A DNA stretch of 64,000 nt from Phyllobacterium myrsinacearum (GTDB taxonomy: Bacteria > Pseudomonadota > Alphaproteobacteria > Rhizobiales > Rhizobiaceae), in contig NZ_JACGXN010000001.1 of the NCBI RefSeq assembly GCF_014138285.1, positions 1,415,314-1,479,313 of the forward strand, in the 5' to 3' direction. A program made the translations under genes and the position numbers. The notes beneath the pieces are model-generated. The model saw nothing but the letters and a program-made list of their open reading frames with translations, made no database searches and was not told the origin of the DNA. This document shows, piece by piece, positions 1-10,251 of the stretch. Within the stretch, counting starts at the first letter, position 1. Each line of letters begins with the position of its first letter.

Positions 1-558
1 GGGAGTCCCGCGCAGGGAACGGCCCAGAAGCAACATCAGCGCAAAGGTCATACTGCCCAGAATCGAAATGATCGCTTGCGGGGTGAGGGCCTGTGAAGAC
101 GGCTCCAACGCGATGACAACACCAATGAAACCGACAATGATGGCACTCCAGCGCCGCCAGCCAACCGGTTCCTTCAGGACAAGTGGCGAAATCGCGGCAA
201 CATAGATCGGAGCGGCCAGCCAATAGGTCATCACATCGGCAAGCGGTAAATAGACCACGGCGAAATAGAAGGCGAAAATCTCGGCGGTCGAAGCGGCAAC
301 GCGGGCCAATTGCATGAAGGGCCGGTCGACCTGCATGACTTTTTTCGGCCCCGAAAACCAGAGAAACGGCGCCAGAACAATCAATGCGGCGATACTGCGG
401 ACAAACACCACCTGCCCGACGGAATAGGTCGAAACCAGCCATTTGCCCATCACGTCGTTCAGGGCGAACATCAGCATGCCGAGCAGCATCAGGAGCACGC
501 CTGTGCGCGCCAGAGATGATTCGGGCGTTGCGGAAAGGGCAACCGGTCGGGCGGACAT
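1..558 (-). CDS. DMT-family (EamA) transporter, 3' end cut by window edge
   Basis: This is an inner-membrane permease of the drug/metabolite transporter superfamily; the substrate cannot be told from sequence. Translating the minus strand from the ATG at 558 gives an uninterrupted 186-codon frame running off the left edge. It shows alternating hydrophobic helices and Arg/Lys-rich cytoplasmic loops, as in the first EamA repeat (about five helices) and the start of the second. The start is supported by the MSARPVALSA N-terminus, with the first helix beginning near residue 17. The gene is divergent from the small membrane protein at 771. The C-terminal half lies outside the window, so family assignment is good and function is open. 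Confidence 0.75.
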   Translation of the reverse strand, partial: MSARPVALSATPESSLARTGVLLMLLGMLMFALNDVMGKWLVSTYSVGQVVFVRSIAALIVLAPFLWFSGPKKVMQVDRPFMQLARVAASTAEIFAFYFAVVYLPLADVMTYWLAAPIYVAAISPLVLKEPVGWRRWSAIIVGFIGVVIALEPSSQALTPQAIISILGSMTFALMLLLGRSLRGTP

Positions 559-770
559 AGCAGTTTCCTCGATAGTGGTCTTTTTCATACTGCTTAGATT
601 GATTTTGCCCGGCTAATCCAGTCGAAAACGGCAATCGCGACACATGGCAGCAAAAAAGTTCGGCACCATGGCATTCCCGTCGCATTTTGCCTTGACAGGA
701 CCTGACTGGAATAACCCCGGATTTGGGAATATAAATCCGCGAGCCTGATATATCGGCTCACAGAAAGAAT

Positions 771-1148
771 ATGCACATGCCACGCGTTTCGCAGCTATTC
801 TTCAAGACCGCGACTGTCTTTTTTCTTGTCGGCATCATCTTGGGGCTTCAAATGGGCATATCGGGAAACCATGCGGCTTTCCCGGCACACGCGCATCTCA
901 ACCTGCTTGGATGGGTCAGCAGCGCCATATTCGGCATTTATTACGCGCTCAATCCGGTAAGGGCCCGGGGAAGACTGCCGATGATCCAGTTCGCTGTCTT
1001 TACGGCTGGCGTTGTCATCATGATTCCAGCGCTTTATTTTCTGTCTCTGGGCAATACGAATATGGAACCACTGGTCGGCATCGGCTCGTTTATCGTGCTT
1101 GCCGGCGTCCTTCTGTTCACCGCAGTGGTTTTTTCCACCGAGGCATGA
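771..1148 (+). CDS. Small membrane protein with HAHLNLLGW motif (heme-copper oxidase subunit I-like)
   Basis: A 125-residue protein with four predicted membrane helices, at about residues 10-28, 40-62, 72-92 and 100-121. Between helices 1 and 2 it carries HAHLNLLGW, a short His-rich motif that I associate with helix II of heme-copper oxidase-like proteins. The protein is far too short to be a full oxidase subunit I, so it may be a stand-alone quinol- or heme-binding fragment, or only a look-alike. AGAAAG lies 4 nt before the ATG at 771; an in-frame ATG at 777 is an alternative start. It is a single gene, divergent from the DMT transporter and followed by tRNA-Ala on the opposite strand. The function is unknown. 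Confidence 0.6.
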   Translation: MHMPRVSQLFFKTATVFFLVGIILGLQMGISGNHAAFPAHAHLNLLGWVSSAIFGIYYALNPVRARGRLPMIQFAVFTAGVVIMIPALYFLSLGNTNMEPLVGIGSFIVLAGVLLFTAVVFSTEA

Positions 1149-1218
1149 TTCGCAAAATGCCGGCCATGCGCGTGATGCACCAGGTTCGTTTACGGGAAAC
1201 CGAATATTCCAGAGGATT

Positions 1219-1294
<76 letters not shown>

Positions 1295-1458
1295 ATTCCA
1301 TTAGCCGGTTTCGGCTAAGCCGGATAAATCCGGCTGGACAGTCGAACGGTCGGGAACCGTTCCGAGGCGGGTACATATCGCCCGCCGCAGAGAAGATCAA
1401 GGTCTATTCGCCGGATATTTCCGTTATTTTTCGGAAGAGCGAAAGACCTTGATAAAAA

Positions 1459-1848
1459 TCAATTTTCGTCGTCTTCGCCAATGCCGCCGCCGAGGATATC
1501 GGTAACGTCATCATCTTCGTCTTCCTCGTCTTCAGCAAGGAACGTATCGTCATCATCGGCATCGTCGACTTCAACATCGACATCATCGCCCAGATCCGGC
1601 ACATCGGCATCGGTGTCGCCATCAGCTTCTTCAAGCGAGACGAATACCGGCTTCTCCAGCGCAACGTCGACTTCTTCCGTCTCGACTTCTTCCTCTTCTT
1701 CGCGAGCGGAAGGAACGGTCGAATCAAAATAGCTCAGCGGATAGCTCTTACCCGTATAAGGGGAGACAATCGGATTGCGGTTCAGATCGTAGAATTTCTG
1801 ACCTGTTTCAGGGTCAACTCGCTTGGTACCAAGTTTTGGATTTACCAC
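1459..1848 (-). CDS. TIGR02300 family protein (FYDLN acid domain)
   Basis: A small acidic protein of 129 residues conserved in alphaproteobacteria, with no established function. The N-terminal half contains the diagnostic stretch KFYDLNRNPIVSPYTGKSYP, preceded by LGTKR. The C-terminal half, from about residue 50, is almost entirely Asp/Glu with Val, Ala and Gly, so it is probably disordered. Its position directly divergent from aroA-cmk-rpsA is, from memory, the usual one in Rhizobiales. The acidic tail recalls nucleic-acid mimics or chaperone tails, but no function should be inferred from that. Confidence 0.85.
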   Translation of the reverse strand: MVNPKLGTKRVDPETGQKFYDLNRNPIVSPYTGKSYPLSYFDSTVPSAREEEEEVETEEVDVALEKPVFVSLEEADGDTDADVPDLGDDVDVEVDDADDDDTFLAEDEEDEDDDVTDILGGGIGEDDEN

Positions 1849-1941
1849 GTTATGCCTCGTCTTCTGGCTGCGCCTGCATTCGGTATGCCATCGTCCAACC
1901 GTTTATGCCAGCGCTCATCAAATGGATTTCTGGTCCCATAA

Positions 1942-3456
<1,515 letters not shown>

Positions 3457-3463
3457 TACACGT

Positions 3464-3817
3464 ATGAACGCGCTTTTTTCCGCCTTGACGGTTTATTTCC
3501 TTTATCTGATGTCGAGCATACCGTTCATCGTCTGGGCGGGACGAAGTGCCTATGGAGGAACAGTTTCCAGTGGATCACTGCGCCCATGGCCCGGCATTTT
3601 GAGCACGATCATGCGGGTCGTTCTTCCTTTGCTGTTGATCTTCCTCTATGCGTGGAATGTCTCCGACCGTTCCCGGTCAGGCATTTCCGGGATCGAAACG
3701 ACAGGAGCAAGTGACTGGATGCCCTATCAGTTTTTGCTTCTGCCGCCCGCATTCGGTTCAATTGTCGGTTATGGTATAGGCTTCCTCATGGGCGCAAAGG
3801 CAAGAAACAGAGCGTGA
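3464..3817 (+). CDS. Hypothetical membrane protein between aroA and cmk
   Basis: A 117-residue protein starting [18 protein letters not shown], 7 nt after the aroA stop. It has three likely membrane segments, at about residues 3-25, 45-62 and 85-108, joined by a polar loop rich in Ser/Arg. I recognise no family. An earlier in-frame ATG at 3422 overlaps aroA and is less likely. Tight packing suggests co-transcription with aroA and cmk. Most Rhizobiales that I recall have aroA and cmk adjacent, so this may be a lineage-specific insertion. Confidence 0.6.
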   Translation: MNALFSALTVYFLYLMSSIPFIVWAGRSAYGGTVSSGSLRPWPGILSTIMRVVLPLLLIFLYAWNVSDRSRSGISGIETTGASDWMPYQFLLLPPAFGSIVGYGIGFLMGAKARNRA

Positions 3818-3884
3818 TGATCGAACCTGCTGTTCATTTGCAGAGTGTACTGAAAACGGCCGTGCCGCGGACAGGGGGTGTCTG

Positions 3885-4859
3885 ATGTATTTTATTCTGA
3901 CGTCTCTGGTTATTGTCAGCGTTTCCTATGCCATTGAACGGTTTGTGCTGAAGGTCCGCTTCGGACTGTTCGCCCTCCTGTTCTGGCTGTTCGTTTTCCA
4001 GTTCGGACTGATATTCGCCATCGATGCACTGCTGCAGAACATGTCCGCCTATCTGCCGGACTGGCTTACCGCGCTGGCAACGACGCTGGGCGGCTTTGCT
4101 TTCGTGACCATCGGCATCACTCCGTTGATTACCCTGGTACTCGCAGCGGCCTATTTGCTGTTTGCTCTCGGCAACTGGTTGTTTGACCGCGACGACAAGG
4201 ACGATATCGATGTGCCGTCCCGTTTCACCATTGCCATCGACGGACCTGCCGCTTCAGGCAAGGGCACGCTGGCGCGGCGGATCGCCGATTATTACGGCTA
4301 TCATCATCTCGATACGGGGCTGACTTATCGTGCCGTTGCCAAGGCACTGCTTGACGAGAACATGGCGCTTGATGACGAATTTCTGGCGGAGAAGGCTGCG
4401 CGCAGCATTGATCTTTCCAAACTCGACCGGACAGCGCTGTCGACCCACGAGGTGGGTGAGGCAGCATCCAAGGTGGCGGTCATGCCGGCTGTCAGGCGCG
4501 CCCTCGTTGCGTCACAGCAGGCTTTTGCCCAGCGCTCGCCCGGTACCGTGCTCGACGGACGCGATATCGGCACGGTGGTCTGCCCCGACGCGCCGGTGAA
4601 GCTTTATATCACGGCCTCTCCGGAAGCGCGGGCAAAGCGCCGTTTTGAAGAAATCAAATCAACGGACGGCAGTGTCCAGTATGAGGAGATTCTGGCTGAT
4701 CTCACCCGCCGTGATGCGCGCGATATGGGCCGCACGGACTCGCCGCTCAAGCCCGCTGCCGACGCACACTTGCTAGATACGACGGAAATGGATATAGAGA
4801 CCGCGTTTCTTGCTGCCAAAAAGCTGATTGATCAGGCTTTGGTGGGAAGCACGCATTAA
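3885..4859 (+). CDS. cmk: Cytidylate kinase with N-terminal membrane extension
   Basis: CMP/dCMP kinase transfers phosphate from ATP to CMP. Residues 110-324 are an ordinary cytidylate kinase of about 215 residues: P-loop [11 protein letters not shown], the [11 protein letters not shown] segment, [10 protein letters not shown], and the lid arginines in [13 protein letters not shown]. The preceding 109 residues, in the same open frame, form three hydrophobic helices (about 1-17, 26-50 and 65-102) ending in an acidic linker. The frame start at 3885 has an AGGGGG ribosome-binding site. A GTG at 4212 with AAGGA 10 nt upstream would give a normal-length kinase. Either this is a membrane-tethered fusion or two products share one frame. 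Kinase identity is certain; the start is not. Confidence 0.85.
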   Translation: MYFILTSLVIVSVSYAIERFVLKVRFGLFALLFWLFVFQFGLIFAIDALLQNMSAYLPDWLTALATTLGGFAFVTIGITPLITLVLAAAYLLFALGNWLFDRDDKDDIDVPSRFTIAIDGPAASGKGTLARRIADYYGYHHLDTGLTYRAVAKALLDENMALDDEFLAEKAARSIDLSKLDRTALSTHEVGEAASKVAVMPAVRRALVASQQAFAQRSPGTVLDGRDIGTVVCPDAPVKLYITASPEARAKRRFEEIKSTDGSVQYEEILADLTRRDARDMGRTDSPLKPAADAHLLDTTEMDIETAFLAAKKLIDQALVGSTH

Positions 4860-4985
4860 ACTAGCATCTGCAGCCAATCCACGCACCGGATTGCCCTCAT
4901 AGGGCGGGTTGGCACGCAGATGAACCGTAACACGAACCACCGGTGCTGTGTCCGATGACTATGTCCGGACATATCAGGAGTATTT

Positions 4986-6686
4986 ATGTCTCAAGCCAAT
5001 CCAACGCGCGAAGATTTCGAAGCTCTTCTCGCCGAGTCCTTTGCCACCAATGACCTTGCTGAAGGTTATGTCGTCAAGGGCCGTATCGTCGCCATCGAAA
5101 AAGACATGGCGATCATTGACGCCGGCCTCAAGGTTGAAGGCCGCGTACCGCTCAAGGAATTCGGCGCGAAAGCCAAGGACGGCTCACTGAAGCCAGGCGA
5201 TATCGTTGAAGTTTACGTCGAGCGTATCGAAAACGCCCTCGGCGAAGCTGTTCTGTCGCGTGAAAAAGCACGCCGCGAAGAGAGCTGGGTCCGTCTTGAA
5301 GAGAAATTCAACCGCGGCGAACGCGTCGATGGTGTTATCTTCAATCAGGTCAAGGGTGGTTTCACCGTCGATCTCGACGGCGCCGTAGCCTTCCTGCCAC
5401 GCTCGCAGGTCGACATCCGTCCGATCCGCGACGTTACTCCGCTGATGCACAACCCGCAGCCCTTCGAAATCCTCAAGATGGACAAGCGTCGCGGCAACAT
5501 CGTTGTTTCGCGTCGTACCGTTCTTGAAGAGAGCCGTGCTGAACAGCGCTCTGAAATCGTCCAGAACCTTGAAGAAGGTCAGGTCGTTGAAGGCGTTGTC
5601 AAGAACATCACCGACTACGGTGCGTTCGTTGATCTCGGCGGCATCGATGGTCTGCTGCACGTGACTGACATGGCATGGCGCCGCGTCAATCATCCGTCGG
5701 AGATCCTGAACATCGGCCAGACGGTCAAGGTTCAGATCATCCGTATCAACCAGGAAACACATCGTATTTCGCTCGGCATGAAGCAGCTCGAAAGCGATCC
5801 TTGGGATGGTATCGGTGCGAAGTACCCGATCGGCAAAAAGATCACCGGTACAGTTACGAACATCACCGACTATGGTGCATTCGTCGAAATCGAGCCAGGC
5901 ATCGAGGGCCTTATCCACGTTTCAGAAATGTCCTGGACAAAGAAGAACGTGCATCCGGGCAAGCTGCTCTCGACCACTCAGGAAGTCGAAGTCGTTGTTC
6001 TCGAAGTGGATCCGGTCAAGCGCCGCATCTCTCTCGGCCTCAAGCAGACCCTCGACAACCCATGGACGACCTTCGCAGACAAGTTCCCTGTCGGCACGAT
6101 CGTCGAAGGCGAAGTCAAGAACAAGACCGAATTCGGCCTGTTCATTGGCCTCGACGGCGATGTGGACGGCATGGTTCACCTCTCCGACCTCGACTGGAAC
6201 CGTCCAGGCGAACAGGTCATCGAAGAGTACAACAAGGGTGACGTCGTCAAGGCGCAGGTTCTCGATGTTGACGTCGAGAAGGAACGCATCTCGCTCGGCA
6301 TCAAGCAGCTCACAGGCGACAAGGTCGGTGAAGCAGCAACCTCAGGTGAACTGCGCAAGAACGCCGTCGTAACCGTTGAAGTTACCGGCATCACCGATGG
6401 CGGCCTCGAAGTTCGTCTGGTTGACCACGATCTCGACTCGTTCATCCGTCGTGCGGATCTTTCCCGCGATCGCGACGAACAGCGTCCGGAGCGCTTCACG
6501 GTTGGCCAGAAGGTTGACGCTCGCGTCATCGCCTTCGACAAGAAGACCCGCAAGCTGCAGGTCTCCATCAAGGCGCTGGAAATCGCTGAAGAGAAGGAAG
6601 CCGTTGCACAGTACGGTTCGTCCGACTCGGGCGCTTCGCTGGGCGACATCCTCGGTGCCGCACTGAAGAAGCAGGAAAAGAACTAA
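4986..6686 (+). CDS. rpsA: 30S ribosomal protein S1
   Basis: S1 binds mRNA and brings it to the 30S subunit. The 566-residue protein shows six S1/OB-fold repeats, starting near residues 25, 110, 197, 284, 372 and 458. Repeats 3 and 4 share NITDYGAFV and repeats 4 and 5 carry IHVSEMSW and VHLSDLDW. The last repeat is the most diverged. The length is typical for alphaproteobacteria. The start MSQANPTREDFEALL is preceded by CAGGAGT. It is last in the aroA-cmk-rpsA run and is followed by a strong terminator. Confidence 0.97.
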   Translation: MSQANPTREDFEALLAESFATNDLAEGYVVKGRIVAIEKDMAIIDAGLKVEGRVPLKEFGAKAKDGSLKPGDIVEVYVERIENALGEAVLSREKARREESWVRLEEKFNRGERVDGVIFNQVKGGFTVDLDGAVAFLPRSQVDIRPIRDVTPLMHNPQPFEILKMDKRRGNIVVSRRTVLEESRAEQRSEIVQNLEEGQVVEGVVKNITDYGAFVDLGGIDGLLHVTDMAWRRVNHPSEILNIGQTVKVQIIRINQETHRISLGMKQLESDPWDGIGAKYPIGKKITGTVTNITDYGAFVEIEPGIEGLIHVSEMSWTKKNVHPGKLLSTTQEVEVVVLEVDPVKRRISLGLKQTLDNPWTTFADKFPVGTIVEGEVKNKTEFGLFIGLDGDVDGMVHLSDLDWNRPGEQVIEEYNKGDVVKAQVLDVDVEKERISLGIKQLTGDKVGEAATSGELRKNAVVTVEVTGITDGGLEVRLVDHDLDSFIRRADLSRDRDEQRPERFTVGQKVDARVIAFDKKTRKLQVSIKALEIAEEKEAVAQYGSSDSGASLGDILGAALKKQEKN

Positions 6687-6714
6687 GCTTTTTCTGACGT
6701 TTCAGATTGAAACA

Positions 6715-6752
6715 AAGAACCCGCCGGTCTCACGACCGGCGGGTTCTTCTTT
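6715..6752 (+). terminator. Rho-independent terminator of rpsA
   Basis: A perfect 15-bp stem (6715-6729 with 6734-6748, arms AAGAACCCGCCGGTC) closes a TCAC loop and is followed by CTTTG. It lies 29 nt after the rpsA stop codon. Confidence 0.9.
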
Positions 6753-6761
6753 GAATGACGC

Positions 6762-7346
6762 TCAGATCGTATCGAACTGGATCAGGATGAAGACAATCTG
6801 GCAGATGAGCGCGAGGCCGAGCAGCACCAGCTGCGTTTTCTGTTCGCGCAGATAGATCGCAGCACCGCAGACCACGATCAGGAACAGATTGCGGAAGGGA
6901 TATTCCGGCCCGAGCGAGTGAAAATGCTCCCGGCCTTTCATTGCTGTGTCGGCAAAATCGACGACGAATATCGCCATGAGAATGCCAAAGAACCAAGCGC
7001 GGCGTGACATGAAATAGTTCTCGTAGCCCGAATACCCCTCCATGCTGTCCGGAAACAGCAGGCCACAGGCGAGGAAGTGCAGGCTGGCGTAGAAAATAAC
7101 GAAGAGATACGCCTCGAATTTCCACACCAGTGTCTGGTGCAGATAAAATTCAAACCACCAGAAGTGGACGACTGTCAGAAACGTGAAAAATACCCAGCCT
7201 AGATGAACCGGATAGATGTTCTTGCGCAACGGATGTTGAATAATGCGGGCAAGGCCTGTCAACAACCGTGAAATACTGAGGCCGAGAATGATGCCGATGA
7301 TGACGCGTACATGAGTAAAGACCTCCGGGCTTGGAACACCTTCCAT
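6762..7346 (-). CDS. Hypothetical integral membrane protein
   Basis: A 194-residue protein with about five hydrophobic helices, near residues 12-32, 47-70, 78-98, 115-135 and 150-190. It is rich in aromatic residues (HFWWFEFYLHQ) and ends VFILIQFDTI. I do not recognise a family. The minus-strand start MEGVPSPEVFTHVRV has a GAGGAGAG ribosome-binding site just upstream. It stands alone, converging on rpsA, and no neighbour suggests a function. Confidence 0.65.
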   Translation of the reverse strand: MEGVPSPEVFTHVRVIIGIILGLSISRLLTGLARIIQHPLRKNIYPVHLGWVFFTFLTVVHFWWFEFYLHQTLVWKFEAYLFVIFYASLHFLACGLLFPDSMEGYSGYENYFMSRRAWFFGILMAIFVVDFADTAMKGREHFHSLGPEYPFRNLFLIVVCGAAIYLREQKTQLVLLGLALICQIVFILIQFDTI

Positions 7347-7430
7347 TGCACACTCTCCTCTCGTACCGATTCATGCTGATCGAGAGTTTATGCTACCCAA
7401 GTCTTATCCCGATGCAAATCTCGTCGTGAA

Positions 7431-8429
7431 TCATTTGGTCGAGAACTGTACTTTCATCGTTTGCGGTGTTGCTGCACCTTTCGAGAAATAGGGGAGTATC
7501 TCATCAAGCGGCAGGCGGTGGGATATGAGCTTCGCCATCATTCCATTATCATTGTGGAGTATGGCTAGCGCATCGGGAATATTGCGGTTGAGCGAATGGG
7601 AACCGACAAGACTGATCTGGCGGCGGAAAATCTCGAATGGTGCGATTTGGATGCGTGCATCCGGTGCGCTGACCCCGAAGACCAGCGCGGTGCCACCATC
7701 GGCCGTGTAAGCGATCATCTCTTCTACGACTCGCGCAATACCCGTTGCATCGGCAACGAAATCAAATGCCTTTTTCTGGTTTTCCAGAGCGACCGAACCC
7801 GATCTGACGGGTTTCAACCCAAGCGATTGCGCGAAGCTCAACCGGCTTTCGTTTATATCTGCGACACTGACATCATCAACACCCTGCGCCTTGAGCGACA
7901 AAGCCATGAGCAACCCGATTGGTCCGGCACCGAACACAAGGGCGTTCTCAGCGTGGGTGGCATGGACATTACCAAGCCCATTCAGCACACAAGCCAACGG
8001 TTCAGCCAGCGCAGCGACGTGGAAAGGCAGTTGGCCAATAGTATGCAGATGGTCGACCTTTACCGCACTGTATTGTGCAAACCCGCCGTTGCGTGACACG
8101 CCATAGGCTTCCAGGGTCTCGCAGAGATTGGTGAGACCTTTGCGACAGGAACGGCATTTGCCGCAAGGAATATTGGGGTCGACGGCAACACGGTCGCCGG
8201 GTCGCCAGTTCGTAACATCTTCGGCAACCGCTTCGACGATGCCCGCATATTCATGTCCCGGCACCAGCGGAAAAGCACTGTTGCCGTATCGTCCATGGAG
8301 AACGTCGATATCCGTATGGCAAAGACCAGATGCCATGACCCGTACCAGCGCATGTCCCGGCGCAAGTTCCGGTTCCTTGAGATCGGCCAAACCGGCAATG
8401 CCCAACCCAGTGAAATGAATGGCTTTCAT
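7431..8429 (-). CDS. Zinc-dependent alcohol dehydrogenase, probably polyol dehydrogenase
   Basis: A medium-chain dehydrogenase/reductase of 332 residues. The catalytic-zinc region is GLCHTDIDVLHG with GHEYAG. The structural zinc is held by four cysteines in CGKCRSCRKGLTNLC. The Rossmann motif is VFGAGPIGLL. The start MKAIHFTGLG was chosen because the 21 residues in front of it in the open frame are not family-like. It follows the binding-protein gene at 8503 in one minus-strand operon and faces a LacI/tagatose-kinase operon. From that context the likely reaction is oxidation of a hexitol such as galactitol or altritol to a ketohexose; the substrate is inferred. Confidence 0.85.
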   Translation of the reverse strand: MKAIHFTGLGIAGLADLKEPELAPGHALVRVMASGLCHTDIDVLHGRYGNSAFPLVPGHEYAGIVEAVAEDVTNWRPGDRVAVDPNIPCGKCRSCRKGLTNLCETLEAYGVSRNGGFAQYSAVKVDHLHTIGQLPFHVAALAEPLACVLNGLGNVHATHAENALVFGAGPIGLLMALSLKAQGVDDVSVADINESRLSFAQSLGLKPVRSGSVALENQKKAFDFVADATGIARVVEEMIAYTADGGTALVFGVSAPDARIQIAPFEIFRRQISLVGSHSLNRNIPDALAILHNDNGMMAKLISHRLPLDEILPYFSKGAATPQTMKVQFSTK

Positions 8430-8502
8430 CGTAAGCCCATCCTGTGCGCGGCGTTTAAAGGGGGTGGTTCGCACGTCGGCCGTGCGAACCACGATTACCG
8501 GA

Positions 8503-9825
8503 CTACTTGATATAGCCGGCGCGGGTCATAATTTGCTCAACCTGCCGCTGACCGGAGTCCAGCGCCTGATCCACAGTTTGCGTTCCCGCAAGCGCCGATG
8601 ATATGAGCTGGCCGATCGTTGTGCCGAAAGCCTGGAACTCGGGAATGGCGACGAACTGCACCCCGGTATAGGGCACGGGATCCTTCGTAGGCTTTGTCGG
8701 GTCGGCGGCCATGATGGATTTCAGAACAGTTGCGGCGAACGGCGCAGCTTTCTGGTATTCCGGGTTGTCATAGGTAGACTTGCGCGTTCCCGGCGGCACC
8801 GCAACCCAGCCTTCGCTGGCGGCTACCCGTTTGACATACTCCTTTGACGTCGCCCATTTCACAAAGGATTTGGCCGCGTCCACTTTCTTGGACGTGGCGG
8901 GAATGGCGAGAGTCCAGGCCCATGACCAGCCGGCACCATTGGGAGTCACCTGAACCGGTGCACGTGTAAATGCCACCTTATCCGCGACCTTGCTCTGCTT
9001 GGGATCGAAAACACGACCGGCCGCAGATGTAGCGTCGATCCACATGGCACAGTGACCGGTTGCGAAAAGCGCCTGATTTTCATTGAAGCCATTGGAGGTC
9101 GCGCCGGGCGGCCCATAATTCTTCATCAGATCGACATAGGTTGTCACCGCCTGCTTCCACGGCGCCGAATTGATCTGCGGCTTCCAGTCCATGTCGAACC
9201 AGCGTCCGCCATAGGTGTTGATCATGGTTCCCAGGAACGCCATGTTCTCACCCCACCCGGCCTTGCCGCGCAGGCAGATGCCATACTGTTCTTTCGACTT
9301 GTCCGTCAGTTTGGCGGCAAATTCCTTGATCTGGTCATAGGTGGGCTGGTCGGGCATGGTCAGGCCGGCCGCATCGAAAAGATCCTTGCGATAGAGCGTG
9401 AAGGAACTCTCCGTGTAGAACGGAACCGCATAGAGCTTGCCATCCACGGTCAGGCCCTTCTTGATCGGGTCGAGCAGATCGGCATAGTCATAATCGTCGC
9501 CGAGATCATCCACCGAAGCCAGCCATCCCGACTTGCCCCAGATCGGCTCCTCATATCCGCCAATGGTCAGGATATCGAACTGACCGCTCTTTGTAGCGAT
9601 GTCGGTTGTAACGCGCTGACGCAGCACGTTTTCTTCCAGAACCACCCAATTGAGTTTGTTGCCCGTCGCCTTCTCCCATTCAGGCGACAGTTTCTGCATC
9701 ACGATCATATCGGCATTGTTGACGGTCGCGATGGTTAATTCTTCCGCAGACGCAGTGCTGGCAAAAACGCCGATAGCGGCGGTCATGAGCAACAGATGCG
9801 TTGCCCTTCTCAAGGTAACGCTCAT
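8503..9825 (-). CDS. Periplasmic sugar/polyol-binding protein (family 1, SmoE/MtlE-like)
   Basis: An ABC-importer solute-binding protein of 440 residues. It has a signal peptide (hydrophobic core about 8-24, cleavage near ASTASAEE), then TIATVNNADMIVMQKLSPEW, typical of the sorbitol/mannitol binding proteins SmoE/MtlE. Aromatic patches such as YGGRWFDMDW lie in the likely ligand cleft. It is first in an operon with the Zn-dehydrogenase at 7431. No permease or ATPase gene lies beside it, although smoE-type clusters normally carry both. It may use transporter parts encoded elsewhere, or the locus may have lost them. A LacI-type operator lies 32 bases upstream. Confidence 0.88.
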   Translation of the reverse strand: MSVTLRRATHLLLMTAAIGVFASTASAEELTIATVNNADMIVMQKLSPEWEKATGNKLNWVVLEENVLRQRVTTDIATKSGQFDILTIGGYEEPIWGKSGWLASVDDLGDDYDYADLLDPIKKGLTVDGKLYAVPFYTESSFTLYRKDLFDAAGLTMPDQPTYDQIKEFAAKLTDKSKEQYGICLRGKAGWGENMAFLGTMINTYGGRWFDMDWKPQINSAPWKQAVTTYVDLMKNYGPPGATSNGFNENQALFATGHCAMWIDATSAAGRVFDPKQSKVADKVAFTRAPVQVTPNGAGWSWAWTLAIPATSKKVDAAKSFVKWATSKEYVKRVAASEGWVAVPPGTRKSTYDNPEYQKAAPFAATVLKSIMAADPTKPTKDPVPYTGVQFVAIPEFQAFGTTIGQLISSALAGTQTVDQALDSGQRQVEQIMTRAGYIK

Positions 9826-10251
9826 TTCTTTTCCTCCTCCAAGGTCAACACTAAAATTTACGCACGTAAACTTAAATTAATCAACAGATAAAAATAAAAA
9901 TTCCTGCATACGAAACCCACGTTAAGGTTTAAGAAATGTGGCAACAAGCCAACAATTGGTATCATGGTTACGGGCCCGCAAATGTGACATAGGAAGGAAC
10001 AGGATCTTGTTTCATTCGTTGAAAATCATTCAGAAGCGAACAGAAACGAAGAATTGCTGCGGATTAATCCGGATTTTAACGCATGCGAGAGAACTGTAAA
10101 TTTTGGTTGACCGCGCTGTCGTGAATCAATCATGGGTGACGATAGCCCAAGTATCAAGTAGCAATGGCTGTGAATTGTCCTGCGACAATTTCTTCAAGGG
10201 CACGACGACGTTATGCGAAGAGACGGAACGATCGTGAAAGGAATATACGCG
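9826..10251. promoter_or_regulatory. Divergent control region of the polyol locus
   Basis: This 426-base gap lies between the divergent binding-protein gene and the lacI-family gene. It is AT-rich near 9850-9920 and holds the operator at 9857-9870. A second perfect palindrome, GGATTAATCC, is at 10061-10070. I found no convincing open frame or hairpin terminator in it. It probably holds the promoters of both divergent units. Confidence 0.55.
9857..9870. promoter_or_regulatory. Candidate LacI-family operator, site 1
   Basis: TTTACGCACGTAAA has perfect 6-bp inverted arms around a central CA, the shape and CG-centred core expected of LacI-family operators. It lies 32 bases upstream of the binding-protein start codon, where a bound repressor could block that promoter. 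A related 14-mer lies upstream of the kinase gene. Confidence 0.5.

Noticed and set aside
5184-5918. A 244-codon open frame antisense to rpsA
   Set aside because: It is a mirror of the S1 repeat codons, with no family content and no ribosome-binding site.
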